A DNA stretch of 64,000 bases from Salimicrobium halophilum (GTDB taxonomy: Bacteria; Bacillota; Bacilli; Bacillales; Halobacillaceae): the NCBI RefSeq assembly GCF_900100295.1, contig NZ_FNEV01000002.1, positions 62,001 through 126,000 of the forward strand, in the 5' to 3' direction. Shown here piece by piece: positions 51,383 to 58,620 of the stretch. Numbering within the stretch: the stretch's first letter is position 1; each line of letters opens with the position of its first letter. The position numbers and the translations under genes are program-made. The notes under the pieces were generated by a model that saw nothing but the letters and a program-made list of their open reading frames with translations, did not search any database and was not told the origin of the DNA.

Positions 51383-51821
51383 AGAACCGACGTATGCTGA
51401 GATGGTTATGAACCTGCAGAAGCAGGCGTACCTGGAAGAAGCGGAATGGATCGGGAGAGATGACTTGCCTCCTCTGTTTGAAAAAGAAGTGGATATAAGA
51501 AAGAGTGATTTGATCCATCTCGCTGAAACGGAGCAAGGGGAGCTTATTGGAATGCTCGTTTTTGCTATGGATGGTCGGACGATGGATATACATAAACTGA
51601 TGGTTCACCCTCGCTATAGCCGGAATAAAACAGCATCCCGTCTTCTGGAGATTGCAGAGCGATGGTGGATACCGTTGGAAATTACCGTATCGACTGCTGC
51701 AGGAAATAAACCTGCGCTTTTCTTTTATAATAAACATGGATTCCGGAAAGAAAGAGAAGAAGAAGTAGAAGAAGGAATCGTGCTTGCTCACTTCAAGAAA
51801 CATACAGAAAGAGAAGAATGA
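51360..51821 (+). CDS. GNAT family N-acetyltransferase
   Basis: 153 residues. LIGMLVFAMDGRTMDIHKLMVHPRYSRNKTASRLLEIAERW is the core GNAT strand and acetyl-CoA loop, here R-x-x-x-T-A-S-R rather than the classic Q/R-x-x-G-x-G/A, and ALFFYNKHGFRKER ends the fold. Substrate unknown. GGAGGAGACGG precedes the ATG, which lies inside the preceding small membrane protein gene. Confidence 0.8.
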   Translation: MIGIWNHEEPTYAEMVMNLQKQAYLEEAEWIGRDDLPPLFEKEVDIRKSDLIHLAETEQGELIGMLVFAMDGRTMDIHKLMVHPRYSRNKTASRLLEIAERWWIPLEITVSTAAGNKPALFFYNKHGFRKEREEEVEEGIVLAHFKKHTEREE

Positions 51822-51835
51822 CCAGTAAAAGTAAG

Positions 51836-51866
51836 AATTTCCCTGCATACATCGGGGAAATTTTTT
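51836..51866 (+). terminator. Terminator after GNAT gene
   Basis: AATTTCCC / GGGAAATT stem followed by TTTT. Confidence 0.75.
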
Positions 51867-51904
51867 GAATGACTACTAAGACTTACAGGACGAGGAGGAT
51901 CTGT

Positions 51905-52288
51905 GTGGGAAGGTCGAAAGGGAAATTGATGAATATTGCAGGTATCACCATTCCAATGCTCATTGTACTCGGCTTGGCTCTTGGGGCGAACATCGAGCCT
52001 GGACAGGGGAAAGAGAATCAGGAGATGAATGAGGAAGAAAAAGCGGTCGCTGTAGCGTCGGAACCTGTAATCGATGTTATTTTTGAAGAAACGGAACATT
52101 TCTTCGTGAGGCTTGATGAAGAATTCGCCCACATTGATATTGAACTCGACCGTGAGCCGGAAGTAGAAGATGATCGTTTACTTAGCGGTTTCATCTTTGA
52201 ATTGTTGAGAGAGGGAATCGTAAAAGAAGGTGAAGTGACCCTTTATTATACGGAAGTTCCCGGGACCGTGGAAAAGGAGAGATTTTGA
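51905..52288 (+). CDS. Membrane-anchored protein, unknown
   Basis: 127 residues: short basic N-terminus, one membrane helix (about 10-30, AGITIPMLIVLGLALGANI), then an acidic extracytoplasmic part with EEEKAVAVASEPVIDVIFEETEHFF. The GTG at 51905 is chosen because GAGGAGG lies six bases before it; an ATG eight codons later is an alternative. The stop overlaps the DUF2164 gene by one base. Family not recognised. Confidence 0.6.
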   Translation: MGRSKGKLMNIAGITIPMLIVLGLALGANIEPGQGKENQEMNEEEKAVAVASEPVIDVIFEETEHFFVRLDEEFAHIDIELDREPEVEDDRLLSGFIFELLREGIVKEGEVTLYYTEVPGTVEKERF

Positions 52289-52530
52289 TGGACGTACCGA
52301 AAGGTCAGAAGAAGGAAATGAAAGAGCGGATCCAAACGTACATATATGAAGAACACGGGGAAGAGATCGGGGAGCTGGCAGCTGAGAATTGGCTTCAGTT
52401 CTTCGCGGAAGAACTGGGTGTCCATTTCTATAATCAGGGAATCGCGGATGCGAAAAACATGGTGGAGCAGAAAGTGATGACGATCGAAGAAGATCTTGAT
52501 TCATTGAAGCGTCCGGTTCGCCGGGGGTAA
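52288..52530 (+). CDS. DUF2164 family protein
   Basis: 80 residues, helical. The family pattern is clear: RIQTYIYEEHGEEIGELAAENWLQFFAEELGVHFYNQGIADAKNMVEQ. Function not known; DUF2164 proteins are soluble and widespread. AAAGGAGAG precedes the ATG, which overlaps the upstream stop (TGATG). Confidence 0.87.
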   Translation: MDVPKGQKKEMKERIQTYIYEEHGEEIGELAAENWLQFFAEELGVHFYNQGIADAKNMVEQKVMTIEEDLDSLKRPVRRG

Positions 52531-52551
52531 AGTACATACGGATGAATCAGG

Positions 52552-52584
52552 GAGGAGGACTGCTTTCAGGCAGCCTCCTTTTTA
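52552..52584. terminator. Bidirectional terminator
   Basis: GGAGG-CTGC / GCAG-CCTCC hairpin followed by five T, between DUF2164 and the convergent Cys-rich protein gene. Confidence 0.75.
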
Positions 52585-52908
52585 CTTTTTATCCTCTTTC
52601 TTCGCAGCACGCATAGCTTCTTCAGGTGTATAGCCCTGCCCTATGAGTATTCCTGAAAGAATGGATTCTTCTAACAACTGTCGATGTGAAGTTTCTTCCG
52701 TCGATCGTTCCAGGGCATGATCGGTGAGCGGACGCATATATTGAACCCACTGATCCGGAATACTATACTGCTGAGCGGGTGCACTCATTCCGAGACAGCC
52801 ATGGACACACTGTTGCCAGGCGACAGTGCCAGGTCTGTAGCCGAGTTCAAAGCAACGCTGACGGCACTGTTCCCAATTTCCCTGTCGTTCCTCCGGATAC
52901 CATGTCAT
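52582..52908 (-). CDS. Unknown protein with two Cys-x3-Cys pairs
   Basis: 108 residues. N-terminal half has CRQRC (positions about 15 and 19) and CVHGC (34 and 38), a CX3C-X14-CX3C arrangement like twin-CX3C proteins that form two disulfides in a helical hairpin. The C-terminal half is helical and charged. No signal peptide seen. GAAGGAGGG precedes the ATG. I do not recognise a bacterial family; function unknown. Confidence 0.65.
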   Translation of the reverse strand: MTWYPEERQGNWEQCRQRCFELGYRPGTVAWQQCVHGCLGMSAPAQQYSIPDQWVQYMRPLTDHALERSTEETSHRQLLEESILSGILIGQGYTPEEAMRAAKKEDKK

Positions 52909-52972
52909 AATGATTTCCCTCCTTCACTGATAAAATAGCCTATGCATCAGCCTTGAAAAATGAAACTTCCGA

Positions 52973-52984
52973 GAATGATCATTC
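52973..52984. promoter_or_regulatory. Palindrome, weak Fur/PerR-like site
   Basis: GAATGATCATTC, a perfect 12-base palindrome 26 bases before the DUF4190 gene start. It matches about ten of fourteen positions of the Fur 7-1-7 consensus. Low confidence. Confidence 0.25.
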
Positions 52985-53010
52985 GTAAATTATAGAAAGT
53001 AGGTGATGTT

Positions 53011-53259
53011 ATGAAAAGAGAAGAAGAATCAAAAGCGGTTACGTCTTTAGTACTTGGACTTCTATCTCTTCCTGTTCCGCTTCTCGGCTGGTTGCTCGGG
53101 TTGCTTGCTATAGGGTATGCGCGAGCGGCGATGAGGAAGATGGACGAAAGGAACCCGAAGCGCTGGTATGCTGTAGCGGGAATCGTGTCCGGTGTGGTCG
53201 GGATTGTGATGGATCTCGGGATTGTACTTATTGCGCTGATCATTTACTTGTTTTTGTGA
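53011..53259 (+). CDS. DUF4190-type small membrane protein
   Basis: 82 residues with two long hydrophobic segments: AVTSLVLGLLSLPVPLLGWLLGLLAIGYARAA and YAVAGIVSGVVGIVMDLGIVLIALIIYLF, with a basic loop between. This is the DUF4190 layout. Function unknown. AGTAGGTGA precedes the ATG. It is followed 13 bases later by a second small membrane protein gene. Confidence 0.78.
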   Translation: MKREEESKAVTSLVLGLLSLPVPLLGWLLGLLAIGYARAAMRKMDERNPKRWYAVAGIVSGVVGIVMDLGIVLIALIIYLFL

Positions 53260-53272
53260 TAGGAGGTTTTCT

Positions 53273-53512
53273 ATGGAAGGATTAGTGCTCGGGCTATTAG
53301 CATTGAGTGTTTTTTTATTTGCAAGGCTTTTGATGATGAAGAAGAAAATCTCCCGCCCTCCTTTTTCTCCGGACGAAGGCACAGAAAAGGAAATTCGTCA
53401 GCTGATGGAAGCGGGAGAAGATGTGAAAGCTGTCAAACTGGCGAGAGAAAGGTATGGATTCTCCTTGATAGAAGGCAAACAATATATCGATAAGAAGAAA
53501 AACGCCGGATGA
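53273..53512 (+). CDS. Membrane protein with L7/L12-C-terminal-like domain
   Basis: 79 residues. One N-terminal membrane helix (about 3-20), then a cytoplasmic domain with EIRQLMEAGEDVKAVKLARERYGFSLIEGKQYIDKK, the pattern of the bL12 C-terminal domain that contacts translation factors on the ribosome. Small proteins carrying this domain outside bL12 occur in Bacillus, with no settled function. TAGGAGG precedes the ATG. The stop lies in a terminator hairpin. Confidence 0.72.
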   Translation: MEGLVLGLLALSVFLFARLLMMKKKISRPPFSPDEGTEKEIRQLMEAGEDVKAVKLARERYGFSLIEGKQYIDKKKNAG

Positions 53513-53529
53513 TTTGTCCGGCGTTTTGA
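53499..53529. terminator. Bidirectional terminator
   Basis: AAACGCCGG / CCGGCGTTT hairpin spanning the stop of the L12-like gene and lying just past the convergent chemoreceptor gene. Confidence 0.8.
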
Positions 53530-53541
53530 GTACCTCTATTG

Positions 53542-54393
53542 TTATACTAATTCATTGGCGTACTTGTTCAGTTCTTTACTCTTTTTCTCGATTTCGTCGA
53601 TGAAGGCGGCGATTTCTTCTGTAGATTCAGCCTGTTCTTTCCCTACTTCAACAATTCTTTTGATCGAATCATTGATTTCTGCCATGGCGCTATGTACATT
53701 GTTCAGTGTGTTGCGGATCTTCTCTGTGGAATCCACTGTTTCCTTGGACAGTTTACGGATTTCTTCGGCGACAACGCCGAATCCTCTTCCGTGTTCACCG
53801 GCACGTGCCGCTTCAATAGACGCATTCAACCCCAGGAGGTTTGTCTGATCGGCGATTTTTTTGATGAAGGTAAGGACTTCATCCGTGTTGTCCACTTGTG
53901 TCTTGGCGTGGTTCGATTGCTCAAGAAGTTTCCCGGAGGCTTGAGAAAGCTCATCAGCCCCGTTAGCTACACTCGTTACACCATCATTCGCCTGCGTAAG
54001 AGACGTGACGATCTGTTCCGAGATATCGAGAAGGTGTTTCTGGTTCTGTTCCTGTAGCTGGATGGCCAGAGCTCCGATTACCTGATTATCGATGACGATC
54101 GGAGAGGCGAGGCCGGTGAATTCGAATCCGAAGAATTCAGCGTCTACAGTTGCCCGGATATCTTTCCGTTCCTGGATGCACTCGGTCAAAGGTTCGCGAG
54201 GATTGATTTTATCTCCCTGTCTGACGCCGAGGTCTATTTTATCACTGGGGTAGTAGGCGAGCCACTGAGCGCGGTCGGATATGCCGATAGCGATGTCCGG
54301 CATCATACGCTGGATGAGAGGGATGATCTGCTGGAAGGACTCCAGGGTGGCGGTCGCTTTGTCGTTCGGTTGTTTGTTGACGGCATGTAGCAT
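53542..54393 (-). CDS. Soluble chemoreceptor, YfmS-like
   Basis: 283 residues, no membrane segment. N-terminal sensor of about 110 residues (SFQQIIPLIQRMMPDIAIGISDRAQWLAYYPSDKIDLGV) shared with the Bacillus YfmS group, then a short methyl-accepting signalling domain with the tip [39 protein letters not shown]. It should report a cytoplasmic signal to CheA. AAAAGGAG precedes the ATG at 54393. Upstream lies the same promoter element as before the HemAT gene. Confidence 0.87.
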   Translation of the reverse strand: MLHAVNKQPNDKATATLESFQQIIPLIQRMMPDIAIGISDRAQWLAYYPSDKIDLGVRQGDKINPREPLTECIQERKDIRATVDAEFFGFEFTGLASPIVIDNQVIGALAIQLQEQNQKHLLDISEQIVTSLTQANDGVTSVANGADELSQASGKLLEQSNHAKTQVDNTDEVLTFIKKIADQTNLLGLNASIEAARAGEHGRGFGVVAEEIRKLSKETVDSTEKIRNTLNNVHSAMAEINDSIKRIVEVGKEQAESTEEIAAFIDEIEKKSKELNKYANELV

Positions 54394-54454
54394 TGAAAAA
54401 CTCCTTTTATAAATAAAGTAGATATTTGCTATGTAAGAAAATGAGCAAAAGAAC

Positions 54455-54479
54455 CTGAGACCTATATACCCTGTATCAC
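54455..54479 (-). promoter_or_regulatory. Shared chemoreceptor promoter element, copy 2
   Basis: Minus-strand GATACAGGGTATA-T-AGGTCT, 62 bases upstream of the chemoreceptor start, with TAAA fourteen bases before AGTGATAC, in line with a sigma-D-type promoter. 21 of 23 bases match the element upstream of hemAT. Confidence 0.55.
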
Positions 54480-54569
54480 TTTCCGTCAAACTGGTTTATT
54501 CGACAAAATCCGGTAGTCAGGCACCTTTACTGACCGGACAGTGGTAACAATAGAATCAGCTGGATAGGA

Positions 54570-54598
54570 TTGTAGAAAGAATCTCTATCGCATATAAT
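54570..54598 (+). promoter_or_regulatory. Sigma-A promoter of DUF5316 gene
   Basis: TTGTAG, 17 bases, TATAAT, ending 25 bases before the start codon; -10 is perfect, so the transcript leader is short. Confidence 0.6.
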
Positions 54599-54622
54599 TT
54601 TATAAAGGGGAGTGGACGGCGT

Positions 54623-54937
54623 ATGAAATGGTTTTTTCTTACGGGGAGTATCATTGCCATTATTTCGGTGGTTACGGGATGGCAGACGGCAGACTGGATG
54701 CTTACGTTCAAGATTTCAGGAATCGCTTTTCTCGTGCCGATGCTCGGAGCCGGTGTTTTCGCAGGTGGATTCCCTGGCGGCGGTTTCGGTCATGAGCATG
54801 CATTCCGCCACGAATCGAAAGAGGACCGGTGGCAACGGGGAGATTGGACGAAAAATCTGTTTTTATTGGCGCTTCCGAATCTGATTGTACTCGTCATTCT
54901 TGTTGGGGTCGCCTATATGACGACCTCAAGTTCATAG
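54623..54937 (+). CDS. DUF5316-like membrane protein
   Basis: 104 residues with three hydrophobic segments. The pattern FKISGIAFLVPMLGAGVFAGGF followed by a charged loop ESKEDRWQRGDWTKNLFLLALPNLIVLVILVG matches DUF5316 of Bacillaceae. Function unknown. AAGGGGAG precedes the ATG. Followed by an unknown anchored protein gene 30 bases later. Confidence 0.75.
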   Translation: MKWFFLTGSIIAIISVVTGWQTADWMLTFKISGIAFLVPMLGAGVFAGGFPGGGFGHEHAFRHESKEDRWQRGDWTKNLFLLALPNLIVLVILVGVAYMTTSSS

Positions 54938-54966
54938 CATAGAAGGTATTCCAAAGGAGAGCGTAT

Positions 54967-55434
54967 ATGAAAACGATAAAGAAATGGGGGATCATTGCTT
55001 TCGGAGTTCTTCTGATCCCCATTGTGTTCATGATGATCAATACATATGTGAATCCTGATGTAGAAGGCGGGGTTTCTGAAATCATCGAGAGACCTGAAGT
55101 GCTTCAGGAAGATTGGTACGGAAGAAGTGGACTTATCTTTTTTACCGGGTTTGAGAAGCAGGAAAAGATTTTCTGTCAGGGGCATGCCATTAAGCAGGGA
55201 CTACGGACCGAAGTGAGACGTGAAAGCTGTGTTCCGGCGGATCATATATATACTGGAGAAGGTACATATGGTGTGACCTCCTTTAATGGACAGACCCTTC
55301 TTCGAGGTTTTACGGCGGCGGATCGAACAGTTACCGTACCTGGGGAGGATGTTTTCGAAAAAACGGAAGGAAAGGTCAAAAGCTGGTACGCTTTTGTTAA
55401 TCGTTCGGAGGAAGTCGTGCCCATAATAGAATGA
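54967..55434 (+). CDS. Membrane-anchored protein, unknown
   Basis: 155 residues: N-terminal helix (KWGIIAFGVLLIPIVFMMI), then an extracytoplasmic domain with two Cys (IFCQGHA and ESCVPAD) about 18 residues apart that could form a disulfide. AAAGGAGAG precedes the ATG. Probably in one transcript with the DUF5316 gene. Family not recognised. Confidence 0.65.
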   Translation: MKTIKKWGIIAFGVLLIPIVFMMINTYVNPDVEGGVSEIIERPEVLQEDWYGRSGLIFFTGFEKQEKIFCQGHAIKQGLRTEVRRESCVPADHIYTGEGTYGVTSFNGQTLLRGFTAADRTVTVPGEDVFEKTEGKVKSWYAFVNRSEEVVPIIE

Positions 55435-55438
55435 AATA

Positions 55439-55464
55439 AGGTCGGCTGGTGCCGATCTTTTTTA
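55439..55464 (+). terminator. Terminator
   Basis: AGGTCGGC / GCCGATCTT stem with a short loop followed by six T. Confidence 0.8.
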
Positions 55465-55508
55465 TTTGGAAATTTTGAGTAGCTATCGACTTATATATGA
55501 ACAACTCA

Positions 55509-55525
55509 TGTCAGAAAAGTTAACA
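55509..55525. promoter_or_regulatory. TnrA/GlnR box 1
   Basis: TGTCAGAAAAGTTAACA, a full match to TGTNA-N7-TNACA. Centred about 51 bases before the predicted start of amt transcription, the position from which TnrA activates nrgAB in Bacillus. Confidence 0.75.
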
Positions 55526-55532
55526 TTACCAC

Positions 55533-55561
55533 TTGCGCTAATTTTCAGACAATGGTATAGT
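55533..55561 (+). promoter_or_regulatory. Promoter of ammonium transporter gene
   Basis: TTGCGC, 17 bases, TATAGT; predicted start near 55568. The weak -35 fits a promoter needing an activator. Confidence 0.6.
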
Positions 55562-55577
55562 CTTTAATAACATAAGA

Positions 55578-55594
55578 TGTTAACAAATCTAACA
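55578..55594. promoter_or_regulatory. TnrA/GlnR box 2
   Basis: TGTTAACAAATCTAACA, also a full match to TGTNA-N7-TNACA, centred about 18 bases after the predicted start, where binding would more likely repress. Confidence 0.72.
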
Positions 55595-55614
55595 TGAAGG
55601 AGAAGAACACACAC

Positions 55615-56883
55615 ATGGATGCTATTTTTTTGATGAACAATGTCTGGATTATCGTTTGTACCGCACTTGTTTTACTTATGCAGGGAGGATTTATTCTGCT
55701 TGAAGCCGGCTCTACCCGCATGAAGAATGCTGGACACATTGCCGGGAAGACCGTCTTTACCGTAGGAATTGCTTCCCTTATGTTCTGGGCTGTAGGGTAT
55801 GGACTTATTTACGGAGAAGGAAACGCATTTATAGGTTTATCCAACTTTTTCTATGGAGACGCAACGACAATGGGAGAAGGGCTCGCCGGATCAGTGGACT
55901 TCATGTTCCAATTGGCATTCGCTGCGATTGCGCTGACGATTGCTTTCGGCGGATTCGCTGAACGTGCCAAGCTTATGGCTTATGTCATTTTCGCTATTTT
56001 ATTCTCTATCGTCGTTTATCCGGTCATCGCACACTGGATCTGGGGTGGCGGCTGGTTAGGCGCTCACGGTAAGCAGGACTTCGCCGGTTCTACGGTGGTG
56101 CACCTGACCGGAGCGATGGCTGCTCTTGCTGCAACAATGATTCTGAAACCGCGTATCGGGAAATACAACAAGGATGGATCCTCGAATGATATCGCAGGAC
56201 ATAATCAGGTGTTCACGGCACTCGGTGTTCTCATTCTTTGGGTAGGTTGGTTCGGTTTCAATGCAGGAAGTACCTTCGGAGTGGAAGATGCGTTCTTCGG
56301 GTATGTCGCACTGAATACACAACTCGCTGCTGGTGCCGGTGCAATCGGAGCGATGCTGATGGTATGGCTCCTCTCAGGGAAAGCGGACGTTCCGACAACT
56401 TTGAACGGAGCACTTGCAGGACTTGTTGCGATCACCGCCTCCTGTGCTTTCGTTGAACCGTGGGCTGCTGTACTTATCGGTCTGATTGGTGGAATGTTCG
56501 TCTACTTCAGTATGAAATTCTTTGATAAGAAGAGAATCGACGACCCTATTTTCGCTCTTTCCGTTCACGGAACTGTCGGGGTGTGGGGGACGCTTTCCAA
56601 CGGATTGTTCGCAACTCCTGAGCTTGCAACAGTCGGTCGCCCGGGTCTCTTTTACGGAGGTGGATTCGAGCAGCTAGGTGTCCAGCTTCTGGGTGTCGGT
56701 GCTTCCGGTCTATACGCATTCGTCGTTTCTTTCGTTATACTGAAAGTGATGGATGTTGCGATGGGTGGACTTCGAGTGAGTGAAGAAGAAGAAATCATGG
56801 GTCTTGACATCAGTGAGCACGGTGGTTACGGATATCCGGAAAACCTTACTCCGCCAAAGAGCACGGATAAGTCAGGAGCGTGA
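55615..56883 (+). CDS. amt: Ammonium transporter Amt/NrgA
   Basis: 422 residues with eleven membrane helices. DAIFLMNNVWIIVCTALVLLMQGGFILLEAG at the start, DFAGSTVVHLTGAMAALAATMIL and SVHGTVGVWGTLSNGLFATPE carry the ammonium-path His residues (VHLTG and VHGTVG). It imports ammonium under nitrogen limitation. The ATG at 55615 is preferred because the mature family start is there; AAGGAG stands twelve bases before it, slightly long. A codon seven positions earlier is an alternative. There is no adjacent PII (glnK/nrgB) gene. Confidence 0.93.
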   Translation: MDAIFLMNNVWIIVCTALVLLMQGGFILLEAGSTRMKNAGHIAGKTVFTVGIASLMFWAVGYGLIYGEGNAFIGLSNFFYGDATTMGEGLAGSVDFMFQLAFAAIALTIAFGGFAERAKLMAYVIFAILFSIVVYPVIAHWIWGGGWLGAHGKQDFAGSTVVHLTGAMAALAATMILKPRIGKYNKDGSSNDIAGHNQVFTALGVLILWVGWFGFNAGSTFGVEDAFFGYVALNTQLAAGAGAIGAMLMVWLLSGKADVPTTLNGALAGLVAITASCAFVEPWAAVLIGLIGGMFVYFSMKFFDKKRIDDPIFALSVHGTVGVWGTLSNGLFATPELATVGRPGLFYGGGFEQLGVQLLGVGASGLYAFVVSFVILKVMDVAMGGLRVSEEEEIMGLDISEHGGYGYPENLTPPKSTDKSGA

Positions 56884-56891
56884 GGGAGAGG

Positions 56892-57824
56892 ATGGTAAGC
56901 TTGAAGACGTATGAGGATCTCGGGAGAGAAAGAGAAGCGTTGATTTCAGGGAAGATTACAGACAATGAACAAATGAATGATCGCCATGATGAGATCATCC
57001 GTGAGACCTTTGACGTCGCACGAGCTACCATCGAAAGTGAGCAGGGACCGCCCCCTGCTCCTTTTGCATTTTTTTTGATGGGGAGTGCAGGACGCCGGGA
57101 ACAGACAACTTCGAGTGATCAGGATCACGGAATCATTTTCAAAGGGGAAGATGTGCAGGATTACTTTCTTAAACTCGGTAAAGAAGTGAGTGAAGGCCTG
57201 GATACGGTGGGGTACCCATTGTGTGATGGGAATGTCATGGCCTCGAATTCCCTTTGGTGCAGAAGTGTGGAAGCCTTTCATCACCAGGTTGCTGGATGGA
57301 TTGAGGAAGAGAGTTGGCAGTCGCTGCGAAATTTCTCCATCATTTTCGATGGTCGTGTTCTCGTCGGGGAGCCGGAGTTTTTGGAGAATGTGAAAATTGA
57401 AGCGTGCCATCTCATCGAGCGTAACCATCTCTACGGACGCTTGCGTGATAATGTCGGCTATGTCAAAAAAGGAGTCGGCGCCTTCGGCCAGTTACTGACG
57501 GATCATCCGCACAGTGATCATCTCGAAATCAAACGCACCGTCTACTTCCCATTCGTCAATGCTATCCGGCTTCTGGCAATGAAAGAGAAAGAAACGAGTG
57601 CACCTACTGTCCAACGGATGAATGGCATGGAGGGGGCGTATCCTTTTCTTAATTCCTATCGGGACGATTTCGAAAGCCTTCTCTCACTAAGGGTTGAAAA
57701 GGATGTCATCACCCCTGATCGTTTATCAAAAGAAGAGAAGAAAGAGTGGAAGTATCTTATCAGGCGGGGACGCAAACTGTTCCGGGAAGTATCCCGTATC
57801 ATGGAAGAAGGGAATGAATCATGA
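56892..57824 (+). CDS. DUF294 nucleotidyltransferase-like protein
   Basis: 310 residues. FFLMGSAGRREQTTSSDQDHGIIF (near residue 65) is the nucleotidyltransferase motif G-S-x-G-R-x-E...D-x-D as in GlnD, followed by a C-terminal helical domain of the DUF294 type (YFPFVNAIRLLAMKEKETSAPTV). No CBS domains are attached. It may transfer a nucleotide to a protein or RNA; target unknown. GGGAGAGG precedes the ATG at 56892. It starts eight bases after amt and overlaps the exonuclease gene by four bases. Confidence 0.82.
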   Translation: MVSLKTYEDLGREREALISGKITDNEQMNDRHDEIIRETFDVARATIESEQGPPPAPFAFFLMGSAGRREQTTSSDQDHGIIFKGEDVQDYFLKLGKEVSEGLDTVGYPLCDGNVMASNSLWCRSVEAFHHQVAGWIEEESWQSLRNFSIIFDGRVLVGEPEFLENVKIEACHLIERNHLYGRLRDNVGYVKKGVGAFGQLLTDHPHSDHLEIKRTVYFPFVNAIRLLAMKEKETSAPTVQRMNGMEGAYPFLNSYRDDFESLLSLRVEKDVITPDRLSKEEKKEWKYLIRRGRKLFREVSRIMEEGNES

Positions 57825-58555
57825 ATCCATTCACGCAATTCGTCAAAGATGTATCGGATCGACTCGGCAAAGGATTCTCGTCGCTTGGACAGAACGATCC
57901 TGCCAAAATGGCTTACATGCGGAACCTTGAACGACAGTTGCAGTCGGAGGACATGATGGAAATGCCGTTTGATGATCTCCGTGTAGTCGTGTTCGATCTC
58001 GAGACGACAGGATTTTATCCTTACAATGGGGACGAAATTCTTTCTATAGGGGCGGTGCAGGTGAAGGGGAAACAGGTGCTCGAAGAAGAGACGTTCTATT
58101 CCCTTATCTACAGTGATGCCCCTCCTTCTGAAGAAATCGAGGAGCTGACCGGAATTACCCAGGATATGTTAGCGGAAGCGCCACCCATCAAAGACGTGCT
58201 CAGGGATTTTTATTCGTTCGTCAAAGGAGGCGTGCTCATCGCGCACCATGCGAGGCATGAAAAGCAATTCATGAGCCATGTTACCTGGCGGGAGCTTAAG
58301 AAGACATTTTCTTATCGGATCCTGGATACCGCCTTTGTGACGAAAATCGCTCACAAAGAGAAGAATCTGGTGACGCTCGACGAATGCTGCAGCGTATATG
58401 ATATAGAAATCGACGATCGACATCATGCCCTATCCGATGCCATGGCGACAGCGAAGCTCTGGACCAAATGCATTGAAGATATACAGCAGATGGGATTTGT
58501 GAATTTACGCGATGTGTATACGTATCTGGCCAAAACGGAATACGGACGGTTCTGA
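57821..58555 (+). CDS. DnaQ-like 3'-5' exonuclease
   Basis: 244 residues. DEDDh motifs: [19 protein letters not shown] (Exo I), [12 protein letters not shown] (Exo II) and [15 protein letters not shown] (Exo III with His). A stretch of about 45 residues precedes the domain. It removes nucleotides from DNA or RNA 3' ends with metal ions. ATG overlaps the DUF294 stop (ATGA). In many Bacillaceae such a pair is conserved, so a joint role with the nucleotidyltransferase is likely. Confidence 0.87.
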   Translation: MNPFTQFVKDVSDRLGKGFSSLGQNDPAKMAYMRNLERQLQSEDMMEMPFDDLRVVVFDLETTGFYPYNGDEILSIGAVQVKGKQVLEEETFYSLIYSDAPPSEEIEELTGITQDMLAEAPPIKDVLRDFYSFVKGGVLIAHHARHEKQFMSHVTWRELKKTFSYRILDTAFVTKIAHKEKNLVTLDECCSVYDIEIDDRHHALSDAMATAKLWTKCIEDIQQMGFVNLRDVYTYLAKTEYGRF

Positions 58556-58562
58556 ACCGAAC

Positions 58563-58590
58563 AACAGACTTTCCGGGGGGAAGTCTGTTC
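58563..58590 (+). other. Hairpin before kynU
   Basis: Perfect 9-bp AACAGACTT / AAGTCTGTT with a nine-base loop, without a T run. It lies between the exonuclease stop and the kynU ribosome binding site and may act as a weak terminator or RNA stability element. Confidence 0.4.
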
Positions 58591-58620
58591 GTGTATGATG
58601 GAAGAAAAGGAGGGGGAAGA

